64,000 nucleotides of DNA from Triparma columacea (Eukaryota; Sar; Bolidophyceae; Parmales; Triparmaceae), in assembly GCA_030267965.1 (NCBI GenBank), contig BRYA01000758.1, positions 1-64,000 of the forward strand. The letters are read 5' to 3'. How positions within the stretch are numbered: position 1 is the first letter of the stretch; every line of letters begins with the position of its first letter. A program made the position numbers and the translations under genes. Positions 51,050-61,432 of the stretch are shown here, piece by piece. The notes beneath the pieces were generated by a model that saw only the letters and a program-made list of their open reading frames with translations, was not told the origin of the DNA and searched no databases.

Positions 51050-51691
51050 ATGAAGTACGCTGCTGCCCTCCTCCTCGCCGCCACTGCCCAGGCCACCATG
51101 CTCACCCCCGACAACTGGGACGCCGAGACCGGCGGAAAGACCGTCTTCCTCAAATTCTTCGCCCCCTGGTGCGGCCACTGCAAGAAGCTGAAGCCCGACT
51201 GGGACAAGCTCATGGACGCCTTTGACGGTTCCAAGTCCGCCCTCGTCGCCGACGTCGACTGCACCGCCGAGGGGAAGCCCCTCTGCGAGTCCAACGGAGT
51301 CCAGGGATTCCCCACCCTCAAGTGGGGCGACCCATCCGCCCTCGAGTCCTACGAGGGAGCGAGGTCCTACGACGCCCTCAAGAAGTTCGCCGACGAGAAC
51401 CTCAAGCCCATGTGCTCGCCCTCCAACATTGACCTCTGCGACGCCGACAAGAAGGCCGAGATCGAGAAGTACTCCAAGATGTCCGCCGGGGACCTCGACA
51501 AGGCCATCGAGGAGCAGGAGAAGAAGATCGCCGACGCTGAGACCACCTTCAAGGACGAAGTCAAGAAGCTCCAGAAGACCTACGAGGGACTCAAGGAGGC
51601 ACAGGACACCGCCATCGCCGAGGTCAAGGCCTCGGGCCTTGGCCTCATGAAGGCCGTCAAGGCCAACGCAGGGAAGAAGGACGAGCTCTAA
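51050..51691 (+). CDS. Single-domain protein disulfide isomerase with ER retention signal, 213 aa
   Basis: Signal peptide MKYAAALLLAATAQA, then one thioredoxin fold. The active site is WCGHC with Cys 41 and Cys 44 (FFAPWCGHCKKLKPDW), and the cis-proline is in GFPTLKW. A helical C-terminal segment (residues about 125-205, DLDKAIEEQEKKIADAETTF) resembles the ERp29/PDI-D helical extension. The protein ends KKDEL, a classic ER-retention motif. Codon use is extremely biased to C- and G-ending codons, unlike neighbouring genes, which suggests high expression. Intronless. It likely catalyses disulfide formation and rearrangement in the ER. Confidence 0.93.
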   Translation: MKYAAALLLAATAQATMLTPDNWDAETGGKTVFLKFFAPWCGHCKKLKPDWDKLMDAFDGSKSALVADVDCTAEGKPLCESNGVQGFPTLKWGDPSALESYEGARSYDALKKFADENLKPMCSPSNIDLCDADKKAEIEKYSKMSAGDLDKAIEEQEKKIADAETTFKDEVKKLQKTYEGLKEAQDTAIAEVKASGLGLMKAVKANAGKKDEL

Positions 51692-51879
51692 GTGTTACTG
51701 GAATATACAGGGAAACAATTGGTGTATGTAAAGCTAGCGCCGGACGTGGGGGGGGGGAGGCTTAATAATCTTTCTGCGTCGCCTTGCAAAAAATACCTAA
51801 CACATTCCCCATATATAACATTTAATACATACATCTAAAAAATCGCTATCGCAACCCCCCCCAAATTCCCCACCCTGCT

Positions 51880-52905
51880 TTACCCCACAATCCCAACCCC
51901 GTTTACCCAGCATTCCCCCTCCTTGATCCTAACCGTATCTCCCCCACCACCCTCCTCCCACTCCTTAACCTTCCCTTCCCACTCCTCTTTATAATGTGGG
52001 AAGAAGCTTATACCATCACCACCAATACCCGCCCCACCCTCAAACCCCCAGTCCCAATGCCCCTCCACAACGTTGGGGTCATCCCATCCCTTAATCAAAG
52101 CCGTCCCAACCCTCTCACCAGCCGTAATAGCCCCAGCGCTAACCCCAACATAAGTGGTACCCTTCGAACACGCTAACTTCTTAAAACCCTCTAAACCTAT
52201 CCTTGAGTTTACAACTGCATCCCATAGGTAGAAGGTGTTACCACCATCCACGAATAGAACGTCGTGCCAGTTACAACCGTAAACTGTGTCATCGTCCGGT
52301 ACTACGGCGGAGGAGGAATGGGAGGATGAACATGCGTAATGACGTATAGTACCGTCTTTTAAATCCATCGTAACAGCCTCTACGTTTACCTCAGGGTCTC
52401 CTCCTGACGAGTTGATAGCTGTAAAGAGAGCTTGTTCAACCTTCCTCCTCCGACTCCTACCGTCAGCTCGTGACCTCTGTCTTTGCTTACCTAACGATGT
52501 ACTTGAAGAGGTACGAGGGGCGTACATGGCGGTTGGGATGTATAGGAGACGGAGGGTGCGGGAATTAAGACGTGAGGTTATTGAAGTTATGAAGAGGGAT
52601 AAGGCTTCGGGGTTATTTATGATTCCATCTGTGAAGGAACTACATAGGAATGTTGTAGGATGTTGAGATTCTGAGGAGTGAGATTGCAATGCTGTGGGAG
52701 ATACGATTTGTGATAAGGTAGATGCGGTAGGAGAGACATGTGAGGAGGGGAATGATGTGGCCCGAGATGTTTGGGGCTTGGATTTTTTGATTTTATGACG
52801 TATTTTATGATTTGATACACTCAATGGGAGTATTTGAATATGGAAAGCGTAGAGTTGGTATAATAATGATATAAAAATCACTATTGAAAGATTGGAGTGA
52901 AACAT
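51880..52905 (-). CDS. Peptidase S51-like (dipeptidase E/cyanophycinase fold) protein with organelle leader, 341 aa
   Basis: ATG at 52905. The leader MFHSNLSIVIFISLLYQLYAF is a signal peptide with Phe at the end. A basic Ser/Thr-rich stretch (HKIRHKIKKSKPQTSRATS) follows, the shape of a heterokont plastid transit peptide. The body shows VLFVDGGNTFYLWDAV and the nucleophile elbow YVGVSAGAIT (G-x-S-A-G), both diagnostic of family S51, and a late GHWDWGFEGG/FFPHY segment that may carry the catalytic His. S51 enzymes cleave Asp-X dipeptides or cyanophycin; the substrate is unknown here. The codon use is AT-rich compared with the neighbouring PDI. PhyH-like dioxygenase lies 75 bp upstream on the same strand. 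Confidence 0.82.
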   Translation of the reverse strand: MFHSNLSIVIFISLLYQLYAFHIQILPLSVSNHKIRHKIKKSKPQTSRATSFPSSHVSPTASTLSQIVSPTALQSHSSESQHPTTFLCSSFTDGIINNPEALSLFITSITSRLNSRTLRLLYIPTAMYAPRTSSSTSLGKQRQRSRADGRSRRRKVEQALFTAINSSGGDPEVNVEAVTMDLKDGTIRHYACSSSHSSSAVVPDDDTVYGCNWHDVLFVDGGNTFYLWDAVVNSRIGLEGFKKLACSKGTTYVGVSAGAITAGERVGTALIKGWDDPNVVEGHWDWGFEGGAGIGGDGISFFPHYKEEWEGKVKEWEEGGGGDTVRIKEGECWVNGVGIVG

Positions 52906-52980
52906 CAGACGACTTTGAGCCAAGCTCTTCACCCTAAAATAAAACTCAGATTCTTCTCCATTTTTGACGCTATTCCACTT

Positions 52981-53883
52981 CTACAATCCCACCATCCCGC
53001 AGTCCGCACTGCAATCCAGCACGCAGACGGGCCTGTCGAACTTGGACAGGTTCGCCGTTCCCCTGTGCACGCAGTTGGCGTTGAACATTACCAAGCTTCC
53101 CTTTGGCATTGCAGCGAACGTTCTCTCCACCTCCCCCTCCCCCAGCCCCCCCTTCACCTTCCCCCGAGTCAAGTCAAGGCTGGTGAAGTGCTCCATGAAG
53201 TTGATCTCAGTTGGGCCCTTCTGAATGTCGACGTCCGTCATAGCGAATATGGCCGTGACACCCCTCAGGGCATCAACGTGCCATGCCTGCGAGCGGCAAC
53301 CCGAGTGCCCAGTTACCATCTCAACCCTTGCGATGTGAGGTATGTTCATTTCGTTGATCACCATCCTCCAGACCGGTTCCTCCTCCTCCTCCGAAGGTTC
53401 GTACACCCCCCTTACATTCTCCGCCCCATCCCTCCATCCCTTGAAGGCGCACTTAGGCCCCTGTTGACATCGACAATTGTAGAACCTCGTCCCAGACCTC
53501 TTCGACGCGTCCTTCTCCCCTATCGCCGTCACCCCATTCAGATCCAACAGCCCGTCGTATGCCTCCATTATCGACCCTATCTCCTCGTCGCCCAAGGCGT
53601 TCAGGATGATGCACATGTTGTAGGTGTGGAGGGTATCGATTATCTTACTAACGTAGGGAGCTTTCTTGTAACCACAGTAACGGCCGGGGACATGGAGGGG
53701 CAACGATACTGTTATCTTGGAGTGGAACTGCTGATCAGCCAGGGGGAGTGCAGCGACCTGATCAGTGACCACCAAAGAGGAACATCTTTTGGGGTTTATG
53801 CGGACATTTTCCTTCTGGATATGGGAAGATGGTGAGTATGAAGACGCGGGACTTGTCTTTTTGGCAGACTTCTTTTTTGCCAT
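52981..53883 (-). CDS. PhyH-like Fe(II)/2-oxoglutarate dioxygenase, 300 aa
   Basis: Intronless, ATG at 53883 with a Lys/Ser-rich start (MAKKKSAKKTSPASS). The iron-binding motif H-x-D is visible in SQAWHVDALRG. The distal His is in NANCVHRGTANLS and the 2OG-binding Arg in KFDRPVCVLDCS. This order and spacing match phytanoyl-CoA dioxygenase-like proteins and other small 2OG oxygenases. A Cys-rich patch (YNCRCQQGPKCAF) precedes the core. There is no peroxisomal or secretory signal, and the C-terminus is MVGL. The substrate (lipid, amino acid or protein) is not readable from sequence. It could form a pair with the downstream peptidase gene, but compact spacing is the rule here. Confidence 0.82.
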   Translation of the reverse strand: MAKKKSAKKTSPASSYSPSSHIQKENVRINPKRCSSLVVTDQVAALPLADQQFHSKITVSLPLHVPGRYCGYKKAPYVSKIIDTLHTYNMCIILNALGDEEIGSIMEAYDGLLDLNGVTAIGEKDASKRSGTRFYNCRCQQGPKCAFKGWRDGAENVRGVYEPSEEEEEPVWRMVINEMNIPHIARVEMVTGHSGCRSQAWHVDALRGVTAIFAMTDVDIQKGPTEINFMEHFTSLDLTRGKVKGGLGEGEVERTFAAMPKGSLVMFNANCVHRGTANLSKFDRPVCVLDCSADCGMVGL

Positions 53884-54087
53884 GGGTTTTAATTACGATT
53901 TGTTCTAATGTTTTTATTTGGTTCGTTTTGGCCTCATTAATTATTTCCTCCTCCCACTACACGTTAGGCACCTATTCCTAGAAACCTAGCCTTCAGAAGC
54001 GACTACTTACTATACAACACCCGTCTAGTAATTCCTAGTGCCTTAACCTCTTAAACCCTTAACTTAATCTCACTCTCAACTGATCGC

Positions 54088-55989
54088 ATGGACAAATCTT
54101 CGGCTCTCAAAGCCCCCCCCACTGCCGACATCCTTGATGTTTTTCGTGAGACAATGTCCGGAGCGATCGACAAAGTCTCCTCTTTCGACCTCGCTCAAAT
54201 CAAGGCCTTTGCTGATGGAGAGGACACCCCCAGGGGTTTGTCCTTGCTCGCTATCTCTTGCCTACAGGAGTTGGAGGAAAGGGCCAAGCGGGAGGCGAAA
54301 GAGGAAGAAGAGGCTTCTCAACGGACCAAGAGAGCGCGGGAGGCGAAAGAGGGTGAAGAGGCTTCTCAACGGACCAAGAGAGCGCGGGAGGCGAAAGAGG
54401 AAGAAGAGACGTCTCAACGGACCAAGAGAGCGCTGACATCGGTAGAAGCACCTGGTACCAGGAGGGGAGCAACACAGGCAAACAACATTCTTGATTCTTT
54501 GTTGAAGCTAGGCGAGAAGATGGACGCCGATAAGGCTGTAGTTCGTAGCGGCTTCAAGGAGGGCGAGGATGCACATAACTTCGACATCACACTCAAGGAA
54601 GCGCTCGTTCAGACAACGTGGAATATTGGAGTCATGTTGCTCATATCTGCTTTGCTATGCGTCGTTACAGCAGGGGTAGTCTACGTACTTTGGAGTTTTC
54701 TACAAGGAGTTTCTATCCGAGACGCTGCTGTGCTTCAATTTGGAAGTAACTCGACGATCGAGGATTACGGTCGAGAAGAGTTCTTGGATATTTACTCTGA
54801 CAAGAGAGAAAGACGGACAAAGCAATTTCTAAGTATAGTGTGCGCATTTTCTCATGCGCTCTATTGTACGTTCTGTTTATTTGGGTTTGAGAAGGGCGTA
54901 CCGCTGGTTTACTATTCCAGGTTCTTCCTCCTCATGACAATTCCGGCGTTTTTACCGACTGTTTATTACGCTTGCGGTGGCAAAAGTCTAGGGAGTGGCG
55001 TACTGGTTGTCATTATGTGCGCCTTTTTGGGTGCATGCGTTTCCTTACTCCCTGATCTCATGGGTAAAGGCATTGGAGATTTGATGCAATTGGCTGTAAA
55101 AAGTACCCGTGACAAAGTAGCCTCTGACAATGGAGAGATGGTGAAAGTAAAGACGAAGAAGACAAAGAAACAACGACTGAAAACTGCCGTGATCACTACC
55201 CTCCCCTGTCTCTTTATCTGCGTAATGATCGTTGTGTACACGTCTCTGATATTCGTGCTCTACAATGCATATGACAACGACGCATGGAAAGCGGCAATCT
55301 CTGTGCTTGCTCTGCTGGTGAAAGTCACTGGCAACAAGGGTGAAATCAAACTTGTCGAGTTCGTAGACGATGGGCTTGCTGTTTGGGTTGCCGATGTCAT
55401 CCTGTTCGGATATGAGTTCGCGACAGCGTTGCTCTGTAGGGTCCTCCAGCTATCTATCCCTTCCCAGCATGTTGCGCAGCTCATGTCGCTGTTTGGATGC
55501 ATTTTAGAGATGGGCGTTAGGGTCTTCTTTTTCAACAACTACCTAAAGGATGGTTTGCGAAAGGGAGGGAAATGGACAGAAGAGGAAAAGGTGGCTTACA
55601 GGAAGAGGGGAATGCTGCGTGCACAGGATGGTAACAATGATATGGTTGTGGAATATTTATCTTCTGCTGCAGCTGTGGCAATCCTGATTTTCGCTGTCCC
55701 CACGGGCGCATTAAACCTCGAGGCAAGTCAAGCTGTGGATAGATCGCAAATCTTTTCGGTCGTCTTCTTTCAAGTAGGCCCGGAAGTCATACTGGACTTC
55801 TACTGCGTCTTCATGGAAGTGTTTGGAGGCTTGGGTGTCTTTCACTCAAAGTATTGGAGCTTACATACAGGTGCAAAAACGACGGAGGGTCGGTGGAGGA
55901 TCTTCGGGAACCTGTTAAAGAGTTTTGTAGCGAAGATCTTTATCACTCTGACGTTCTCCTGTTTGATCCTTCTATCAGTAGCAAAGTGA
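54088..55989 (+). CDS. Orphan polytopic membrane protein with N-terminal 17-residue repeats, 633 aa
   Basis: Intronless, ATG at 54088. A cytosolic-looking N-terminus contains three copies of a 17-residue unit (REAKEEEEASQRTKRA), encoded by 51-bp tandem repeats at about 54286-54436. At least eight hydrophobic helices follow, e.g. LLISALLCVVTAGVVYVLWS, FLLMTIPAFLPTVYYA, VLVVIMCAFLGACVSLLPDL, LFICVMIVVYTSLIFVLYNA and IFITLTFSCLILLSVAK. A Lys-rich loop (KVKTKKTKKQRLK) separates two groups. I recognise no transporter or channel signature. It may belong to a lineage-specific family of algal membrane proteins. Confidence 0.8.
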   Translation: MDKSSALKAPPTADILDVFRETMSGAIDKVSSFDLAQIKAFADGEDTPRGLSLLAISCLQELEERAKREAKEEEEASQRTKRAREAKEGEEASQRTKRAREAKEEEETSQRTKRALTSVEAPGTRRGATQANNILDSLLKLGEKMDADKAVVRSGFKEGEDAHNFDITLKEALVQTTWNIGVMLLISALLCVVTAGVVYVLWSFLQGVSIRDAAVLQFGSNSTIEDYGREEFLDIYSDKRERRTKQFLSIVCAFSHALYCTFCLFGFEKGVPLVYYSRFFLLMTIPAFLPTVYYACGGKSLGSGVLVVIMCAFLGACVSLLPDLMGKGIGDLMQLAVKSTRDKVASDNGEMVKVKTKKTKKQRLKTAVITTLPCLFICVMIVVYTSLIFVLYNAYDNDAWKAAISVLALLVKVTGNKGEIKLVEFVDDGLAVWVADVILFGYEFATALLCRVLQLSIPSQHVAQLMSLFGCILEMGVRVFFFNNYLKDGLRKGGKWTEEEKVAYRKRGMLRAQDGNNDMVVEYLSSAAAVAILIFAVPTGALNLEASQAVDRSQIFSVVFFQVGPEVILDFYCVFMEVFGGLGVFHSKYWSLHTGAKTTEGRWRIFGNLLKSFVAKIFITLTFSCLILLSVAK

Positions 55990-56517
55990 CGAAGCAAGCA
56001 TGGAACGGTTGATAGGGAATATAATTTAATTGGCTTGTTTGCTCCTCCTACGTGTGTGCGTTGAAAAGATAATAACATTCAATTTCGGCGTCGCGACGCA
56101 CACATGTAATCTCATCCTCAACACCTCCTCCAATAAATAAAACACTGTCGATGATTTTTCGGACACATTTGATTACGATTTTTCCAAATGTCGAACCCCT
56201 TTCCCCTCATACCAACCCCCCTTCCGCTTGATCGTACTATATGACAAAGCGTTAATTGAGTCCAAATCCAAACAGCGACAGATCACTGCTGAAAAAATTG
56301 GAAAGACGATAAAATGTTGTCGTCCTACTACGACCAGTACCATGGCCAAAGTTCACTCCCTCCCCTGATTGATTCGTTTCCCCCCCTCACTCACCCTCCC
56401 TCGCCCCCTTTCTCTCTCGTTAAAACCGCAAATGGGGGAGCAAAACCTCAAATGTGGGAGCTGAGACTTGGCACACTTTGCGCTAGCCTCGCTCGCTGTT
56501 CTCTCCAATCCCCTCCC
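55990..56517. other. Intergenic between convergent genes
   Basis: About 530 bp between the membrane-protein stop and the bZIP stop. An aataaataaaa-like A/T cluster at about 56130 could serve the membrane-protein transcript 3' end. A pyrimidine-rich stretch lies at 56350-56430. No gene is seen. Confidence 0.45.
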
Positions 56518-59500
56518 TTAGCTAGAGAACTCTCTTAGGATGCCAGGTTTCCTCGCCGCCCTCCCGCTCCTCCTCCTCCCCCCCTCCTCCCCCTCGTTGT
56601 TGTTGTTCCCCCTCCTCCTGCTTCCTCTCGCCAGATTATCCCCCCCCCCCTCGGACTTGTCCTCACTCATGTCGTCGTCAGAGATTACCTTCTCGGCCAT
56701 GTCGTGCTTGGAGGAAGAATGGGCCATCTGGTAGTGGGAGGCGGCCATGCCGGAGCTGCCGCTCGAGCCGTCTCTCTTGGTCTTCTTCCTGGACCCGACT
56801 CCTACTACCATCTCCTCGATCATGCGGTCGTCCATGTAGGGAGTATCGTTGGGGTCTACGAGGACCTTCATGCCTGTGAGCTTGTCCTCCTCGACCTTGA
56901 GCCCTCCGTGATTGTTGAGGGGACCTCTCTCCCTTTTGTTCCCGCCGGCCTCTCCCCCCTCCCTCTCCTCCAGGACGCCGAGGAAGTGGTTCTTCATAAG
57001 AGGGTGGATCTTGAGGACTTCGTTCTGCCCCACAAAGACTCCATCGGAGCTCCTGGTCGAGTTGACGTCCTGCAGGATGTCGTGCAGGTCCTTGGAGTTG
57101 AGGTCCGGGATGGCCTGAATGCTCAGGGGTACTTTCCCGGCGCGAGCGCCCGCACTTGAAGCTCCGGAGCGCTCAGGGGCCCTCGCGACGGGGCTCTGGG
57201 GGCAGCTGTCGCTCACGACGAGCGGGGTGAGGGTGCTCAGCTGGTAGGCGATGCTAAAGGTGTCGAAAGTCATGGTGAGGCTCTGGAGCTTGTTGGTGTC
57301 CTCGGTGAAGCGCGCGTGGACGCTGCCAAAAAGGCTAATCTCATCGTTGGCACCGTTGGCGACGAGACCCTCGCTGAGCGCGTGAAACTGACAATTAAGG
57401 TAAGGATCGTCCATGGCAGCGGACTGATGATCGAGGCCGAAGATGAGGGCCGGCTTGGCCCCATTGTCGCCTTTGTCTTTGGCGTCCACCCCGACGTCAA
57501 CGAGCATACTGTGAAGGAAAGCGGCGTCACTCATAATGTCCTTGACCGAGTGAAGCCTCTGGACAGTTTTGACGTTTTGGAAGGGTGCAGTATTCTTGGG
57601 GGGGTCGACGTCGCTGTTGACGTCGGCATCGTTATCGAGGCCAGGGGAGACGTTCGAGACTTGGCGGAGGAGGGGGAAGTTGGTGTCGACAACCTCAACC
57701 TCACCGGGCTCGACTGACCTCCTGTAGGGAGTCTTCGGGAACGTGAAGGTGAACCCCCTCTCGATGAGCCTGCGGGGAGAAGCGAAGTGAGGGGGAGGTG
57801 CGAAGGGTCGCGTTAGCGGGCAGTCGTCTGAGTCGGGAACGGGGAATTCGATCAAGTACCAACCACCCACCCACTGCTCAATACAATATAATACAAAACA
57901 TAACTTCATATCCCTTCCTTCTTCCCTCTCACTCACCTGTAGTACGCGTCCTCGTCCTGCACGTTCGATCCCCTCAGGTTCAGGAACGCCGTGACAACTT
58001 GCATGCGGATATTCTTAGACTTTCTCATGCGCATAAACTTGACCTTCCTGTTCTTCGCCTCTTGCTCCCGGTGGTTAACCATATCGGTAAGGGTCCTCTT
58101 GAGCTCCTCGACGTAGGCCTTCTTCCTGAGCCTCGTATTCCTGGCGTGCTCGCGGTTCCTATCCCTGTTCTGCTTTGCCCGGTCCTCTGCGGAGAGGTTC
58201 TGTCTCTTTTTGTTGTTGACGCTCCCTGACTGATGGTTCGCGTTTATGACCGCGTTGGTGATGGCCGCCGCCGAAGTGCTGTTCGCGGCCTGGCAGGCAG
58301 TTACCCAGTTCTCAGATGTTAGGGCCGCGACGTGCTCGGCGGTCATGGTGACGTCGACCGGGCCGATGCTGTCGTGGTAAGGGGAGAGTGAGCCCATCTT
58401 CCCCCTGTTGGATGGCGGGTGCGTGTGGGGCGGCGCGACAAGAGGATTGAAAACCTGCACGTCTATTTCGTTGATGACCCCGTTCGAAGTGTTGACCTTC
58501 CTGTTGAGCGTGGCCTTGTAGCTTCCACTGTTACTAAACCCGCCTTGATTCTTCGGAGCGTAGCCCTGCTCGTCCTGCCATCCGCCGCGGTCACCATAGC
58601 CCCCTCCTTCTCCCCCGCCCCGGGGATCGACCGTGGGCTGGGCGTAGCCCCCCCCGTGCTCCTGCTGGTAGGCCGAGAGCTGCTCATGGAGGGCCTGGAT
58701 GGCGGAGTCGTCGTCATCGTACTTTTTGTACTCGTCGTCCATGTACTCTTCCTGGTACTGGTTGCCGCAACCGGAACCGCTGCTGCTCGTGAGATGCGTG
58801 GTGGTGGCATGTGCGTGGGCCGCCGGGGCCCCGGCGGCCATGGAGTGGGGGGGTCCCATCCCCATGGGGACATCATGAGAAGGAGAGGGGTTGGTGTTCT
58901 GGGTGGGGCTGGAACGGGGATGGGAGGCGTCCATATTGTTTTTGGACGTGTATTGAGTGACAGTGTCATTCAGCATGCCGGAGGAGGTGGAATTGATCAG
59001 GGGGCGGCCGCCAAGGGAGTGCGATCGGTTGCGAAGGTTTAGCACCTGGGAGGGTGGGGAGGGGTGAAGAGGGGCGGATTTGGGGGGTGAGGGGCAGGGA
59101 AAAGGGGTGCCAAGGGGCGAAGGCGGGGCGGGAGGAAGGGCGAACGACGAAAAAAATTCAAAAAAAATGTGGTCGAGTTGCAGTTGCAAGTTGAACGTCA
59201 AAAGGGGCCTCACCTGCTCATTGGGCGCGACAAGAGAAGCAAAGTCAGCGAAGCTGCTTATATTTCTGAAGCTTCCGAGGCCATCATTTGAGGCGACCTT
59301 GCCAATAGGAGTATTGGGAGGGTTGGATAAAGGATCGGTGGTTGGAGATGAAGTGGTGGTTTGTGTGGTTGGGTTCGCGTTTCTGAAGGATGTAGCGAGA
59401 TCCTTCAGCTCTAAGGTGGGTGATAGTGGTCGTTGGGGGTAAGAGAGGGTATGCGGGGCGTTTCAATGGGTAAAAAGATGGCAAAAGAACCAAGTATGTC

Positions 59501-59819
59501 ATCGATGCATGTCAGCGAGGTATTTAATGAAAATTGTTTTGTGGCGTTGTGAGTTTTTCGGCTTCTCGAATCTGTTCATATAAGGGTATTTGAATGTATC
59601 GAAGGGTCACCGAAGAGATCAAGACATGTTAAGAGGCAAAAGTGAAGTCTAATTGCTGGCCCCGAGAATCTGTGCAAGTGAAATAAATCTGTTTGAGAAC
59701 TTACCATTGACAGATTGTACCCTACCAATGCTTCCAGTGAAGACCTGAAGGAAATCGTCGGGAAAATCGGACGTATCAAGCGCAGGAAAGCTGTCAAAAT
59801 GGCTCTCATTGGCAGCCAT
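56518..59819 (-). CDS. Stramenopile-type bZIP transcription factor, four exons, 890 aa
   Basis: Exons are 59705-59819, 59214-59410, 57937-59045 and 56518-57769; all joints keep phase (1, 0, 2). Exon 1 encodes an acidic start (MAANESHFDSFPALDTSDF). The basic region and zipper begin near residue 385: NRDRNREHARNTRLRKKAYV, EELKRTLTDMV. A helical block follows (KNIRMQVVTAFLNLRGSN), then RLIERGFTFTFPKTPYR across the last intron. This bZIP-plus-C-terminal-domain layout is known from heterokonts. The second half includes LQSLTMTFDTFSIAYQLSTL and a Ser/Asp-rich tail ending in a basic RRSGRAARKPG stretch. The N-terminal region is Gln/His/Gly-rich and probably activating. Target sites are unknown. No LOV or PAS sensor was seen, so it is not an aureochrome. 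Confidence 0.85.
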
Positions 59820-60590
59820 CACCAAATCTCGCGGTTGGGGAATGTTGGGAGGATTTTCCAGAGACTGGAGGATCTTTATGACTTTAAAATACGACGCAAC
59901 CACAATGGGACCTTACAACTACTTTGATATATGTAAAACGTTCTCTAAATAATAACAGGGGGTAGCAAATTCACACAGGAAGTCCTTTTGATGCTCTGAG
60001 GAACACTTGGCTCAGCCTGAAAAACTTGGCTTTTCACCGGCTACGTAAATTCTACCTAAATTATACCACAGCTTGGGCCCCACAAATTTGAACAAGAACC
60101 AAGTACATCAGCCGAAAGAAAAGAAATTCGTACTTCAAGCGCCGAGTGTTGGCCGCCGAAGTCCCCACAGCCCTTGAAAGATCCGCGCCTGTATTGTAAA
60201 GTTTCTACATGGTGCGTTACAACGCTCGTGACGAGGGGGCTGGAGGAGACGTAGGAAGGGCGGGGGTTAGCGTGAGGGGGATGGGGGATATTTTGCGTGG
60301 GTTTAGGGAACATTTTGGCAGGGGGTGACACAAGCGGTTAGGTTGGGGGGGGGGGATGAGGTCGGCTTGGGGGGAGGTTAGGGGGGTAGGAGGGACACTT
60401 AAGGGCTTAAAGAGTGTTTTAGAGGTCTGCTGTATCGCGATTATTGACGTTTAGGCGAGAGGAGGGCGAAAAATTATGGATGAGAAATGACACGAGACGA
60501 AAGGGGGGATCATGGTTATTAAAAAGGAACAATTCTCACCCCGCATCAACCATCACGCAGTCAGATTCCAAGGAAAGCGAAGAAGGCCAG
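59820..60590. other. Divergent intergenic region, bZIP / BART-domain gene
   Basis: About 770 bp. AT-rich next to the bZIP start, G-rich from 60220 to 60400. A CAG at about 60560 followed by an in-frame stretch up to the ATG at 60591 (SDSKESEEGQ) could be an upstream coding exon boundary of the BART gene. No independent gene is seen. Confidence 0.45.
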
Positions 60591-61311
60591 ATGTCAGAGG
60601 TCGCGCTCGACCTCCTTGACCGCGTTCGGGAGTTCTGCATGTCCAAGGACTTTGAGAATCAATTCGATGACTTTGCTGCCGAACACGCTGACATCTTCCT
60701 CCCCGCGGTGGACATGGAGCCGGGGGCGGAGCACCAGTTGGAATACATGGAGGTGAGGGGCGAAGGGGGGGGGGGGACTGAAAAAAGTTGGTCGGTGCAG
60801 TTGGGGTGTGGATGGCGATGTTGCAATAGCGCATAATTCCAACCCCATTCGCTCGCCTGCCGACGTCTCAGTGCTTCCACAAGTATTTGGACCACTTTGA
60901 GGGCAAAATAAAACGCTTCATTGAGACATCAGGCAATGGTTCAGAATCGATAGAAGGTGAGCGTCAGCGACCACTGTCTCGACCCGACGTCATTCGTCGC
61001 TCAACATTTCTACTCACGCCCCCCCCACCTCCCACCCCCCACCCCCCACCCCCCACATCCCTCCTCAAGATTTTTACGACCAGTGTAGGGACGTCCTGGA
61101 CGAAATGGAGGAGTTCAGCCCCAAGAGATTTTTCATCGAGGCTCTCCTTGCCACCACTGAGTATTCCATATTTTTCTCTCTCATGATGGGGGAGGTTAGG
61201 AAGAAGCACCCCAAGTACAAGCCGATGGAAGGGTTTGGCGGGGGCGGAGGAGGAGGAGGGGGAGGAGGGGGAGGGGGGGATGATGGGGAAGGGGAGGCGA
61301 AGGAGGGGTGA
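60591..61311 (+). CDS. BART-domain protein (ARL2BP/CFAP36 type), three exons, 162 aa
   Basis: Exons are 60591-60752, 60872-60956 and 61070-61311; phases 0 and 1 match. The protein is essentially one BART domain. MSEVALDLLDRVREFCMSKD with the FENQFDDFAAEHADIF helix is followed by ECFHKYLDHFEGKIKRFIE and RFFIEALLATTEYSIFFSLM. BART domains bind GTP-loaded ARL2/ARL3. CFAP36 and ARL2BP are ciliary or centrosomal/mitochondrial ARL effectors. The C-terminus is a poly-Gly run (a tract of about 11) followed by an acidic tail; its length may vary through slippage. The start could lie in an upstream exon, since the sequence before the ATG is open back to a CAG. Confidence 0.82.
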
Positions 61312-61432
61312 GGAGGAGGAGGAGGGCAAGTCCGAAAGCTAGAACACCTTCTATTTCTACGCGAATTTACAGAAAGGCGTGGAGAATAAAACAAACATTT
61401 TTCATTAGCCATGACGTACAGTACAAGCGCCG

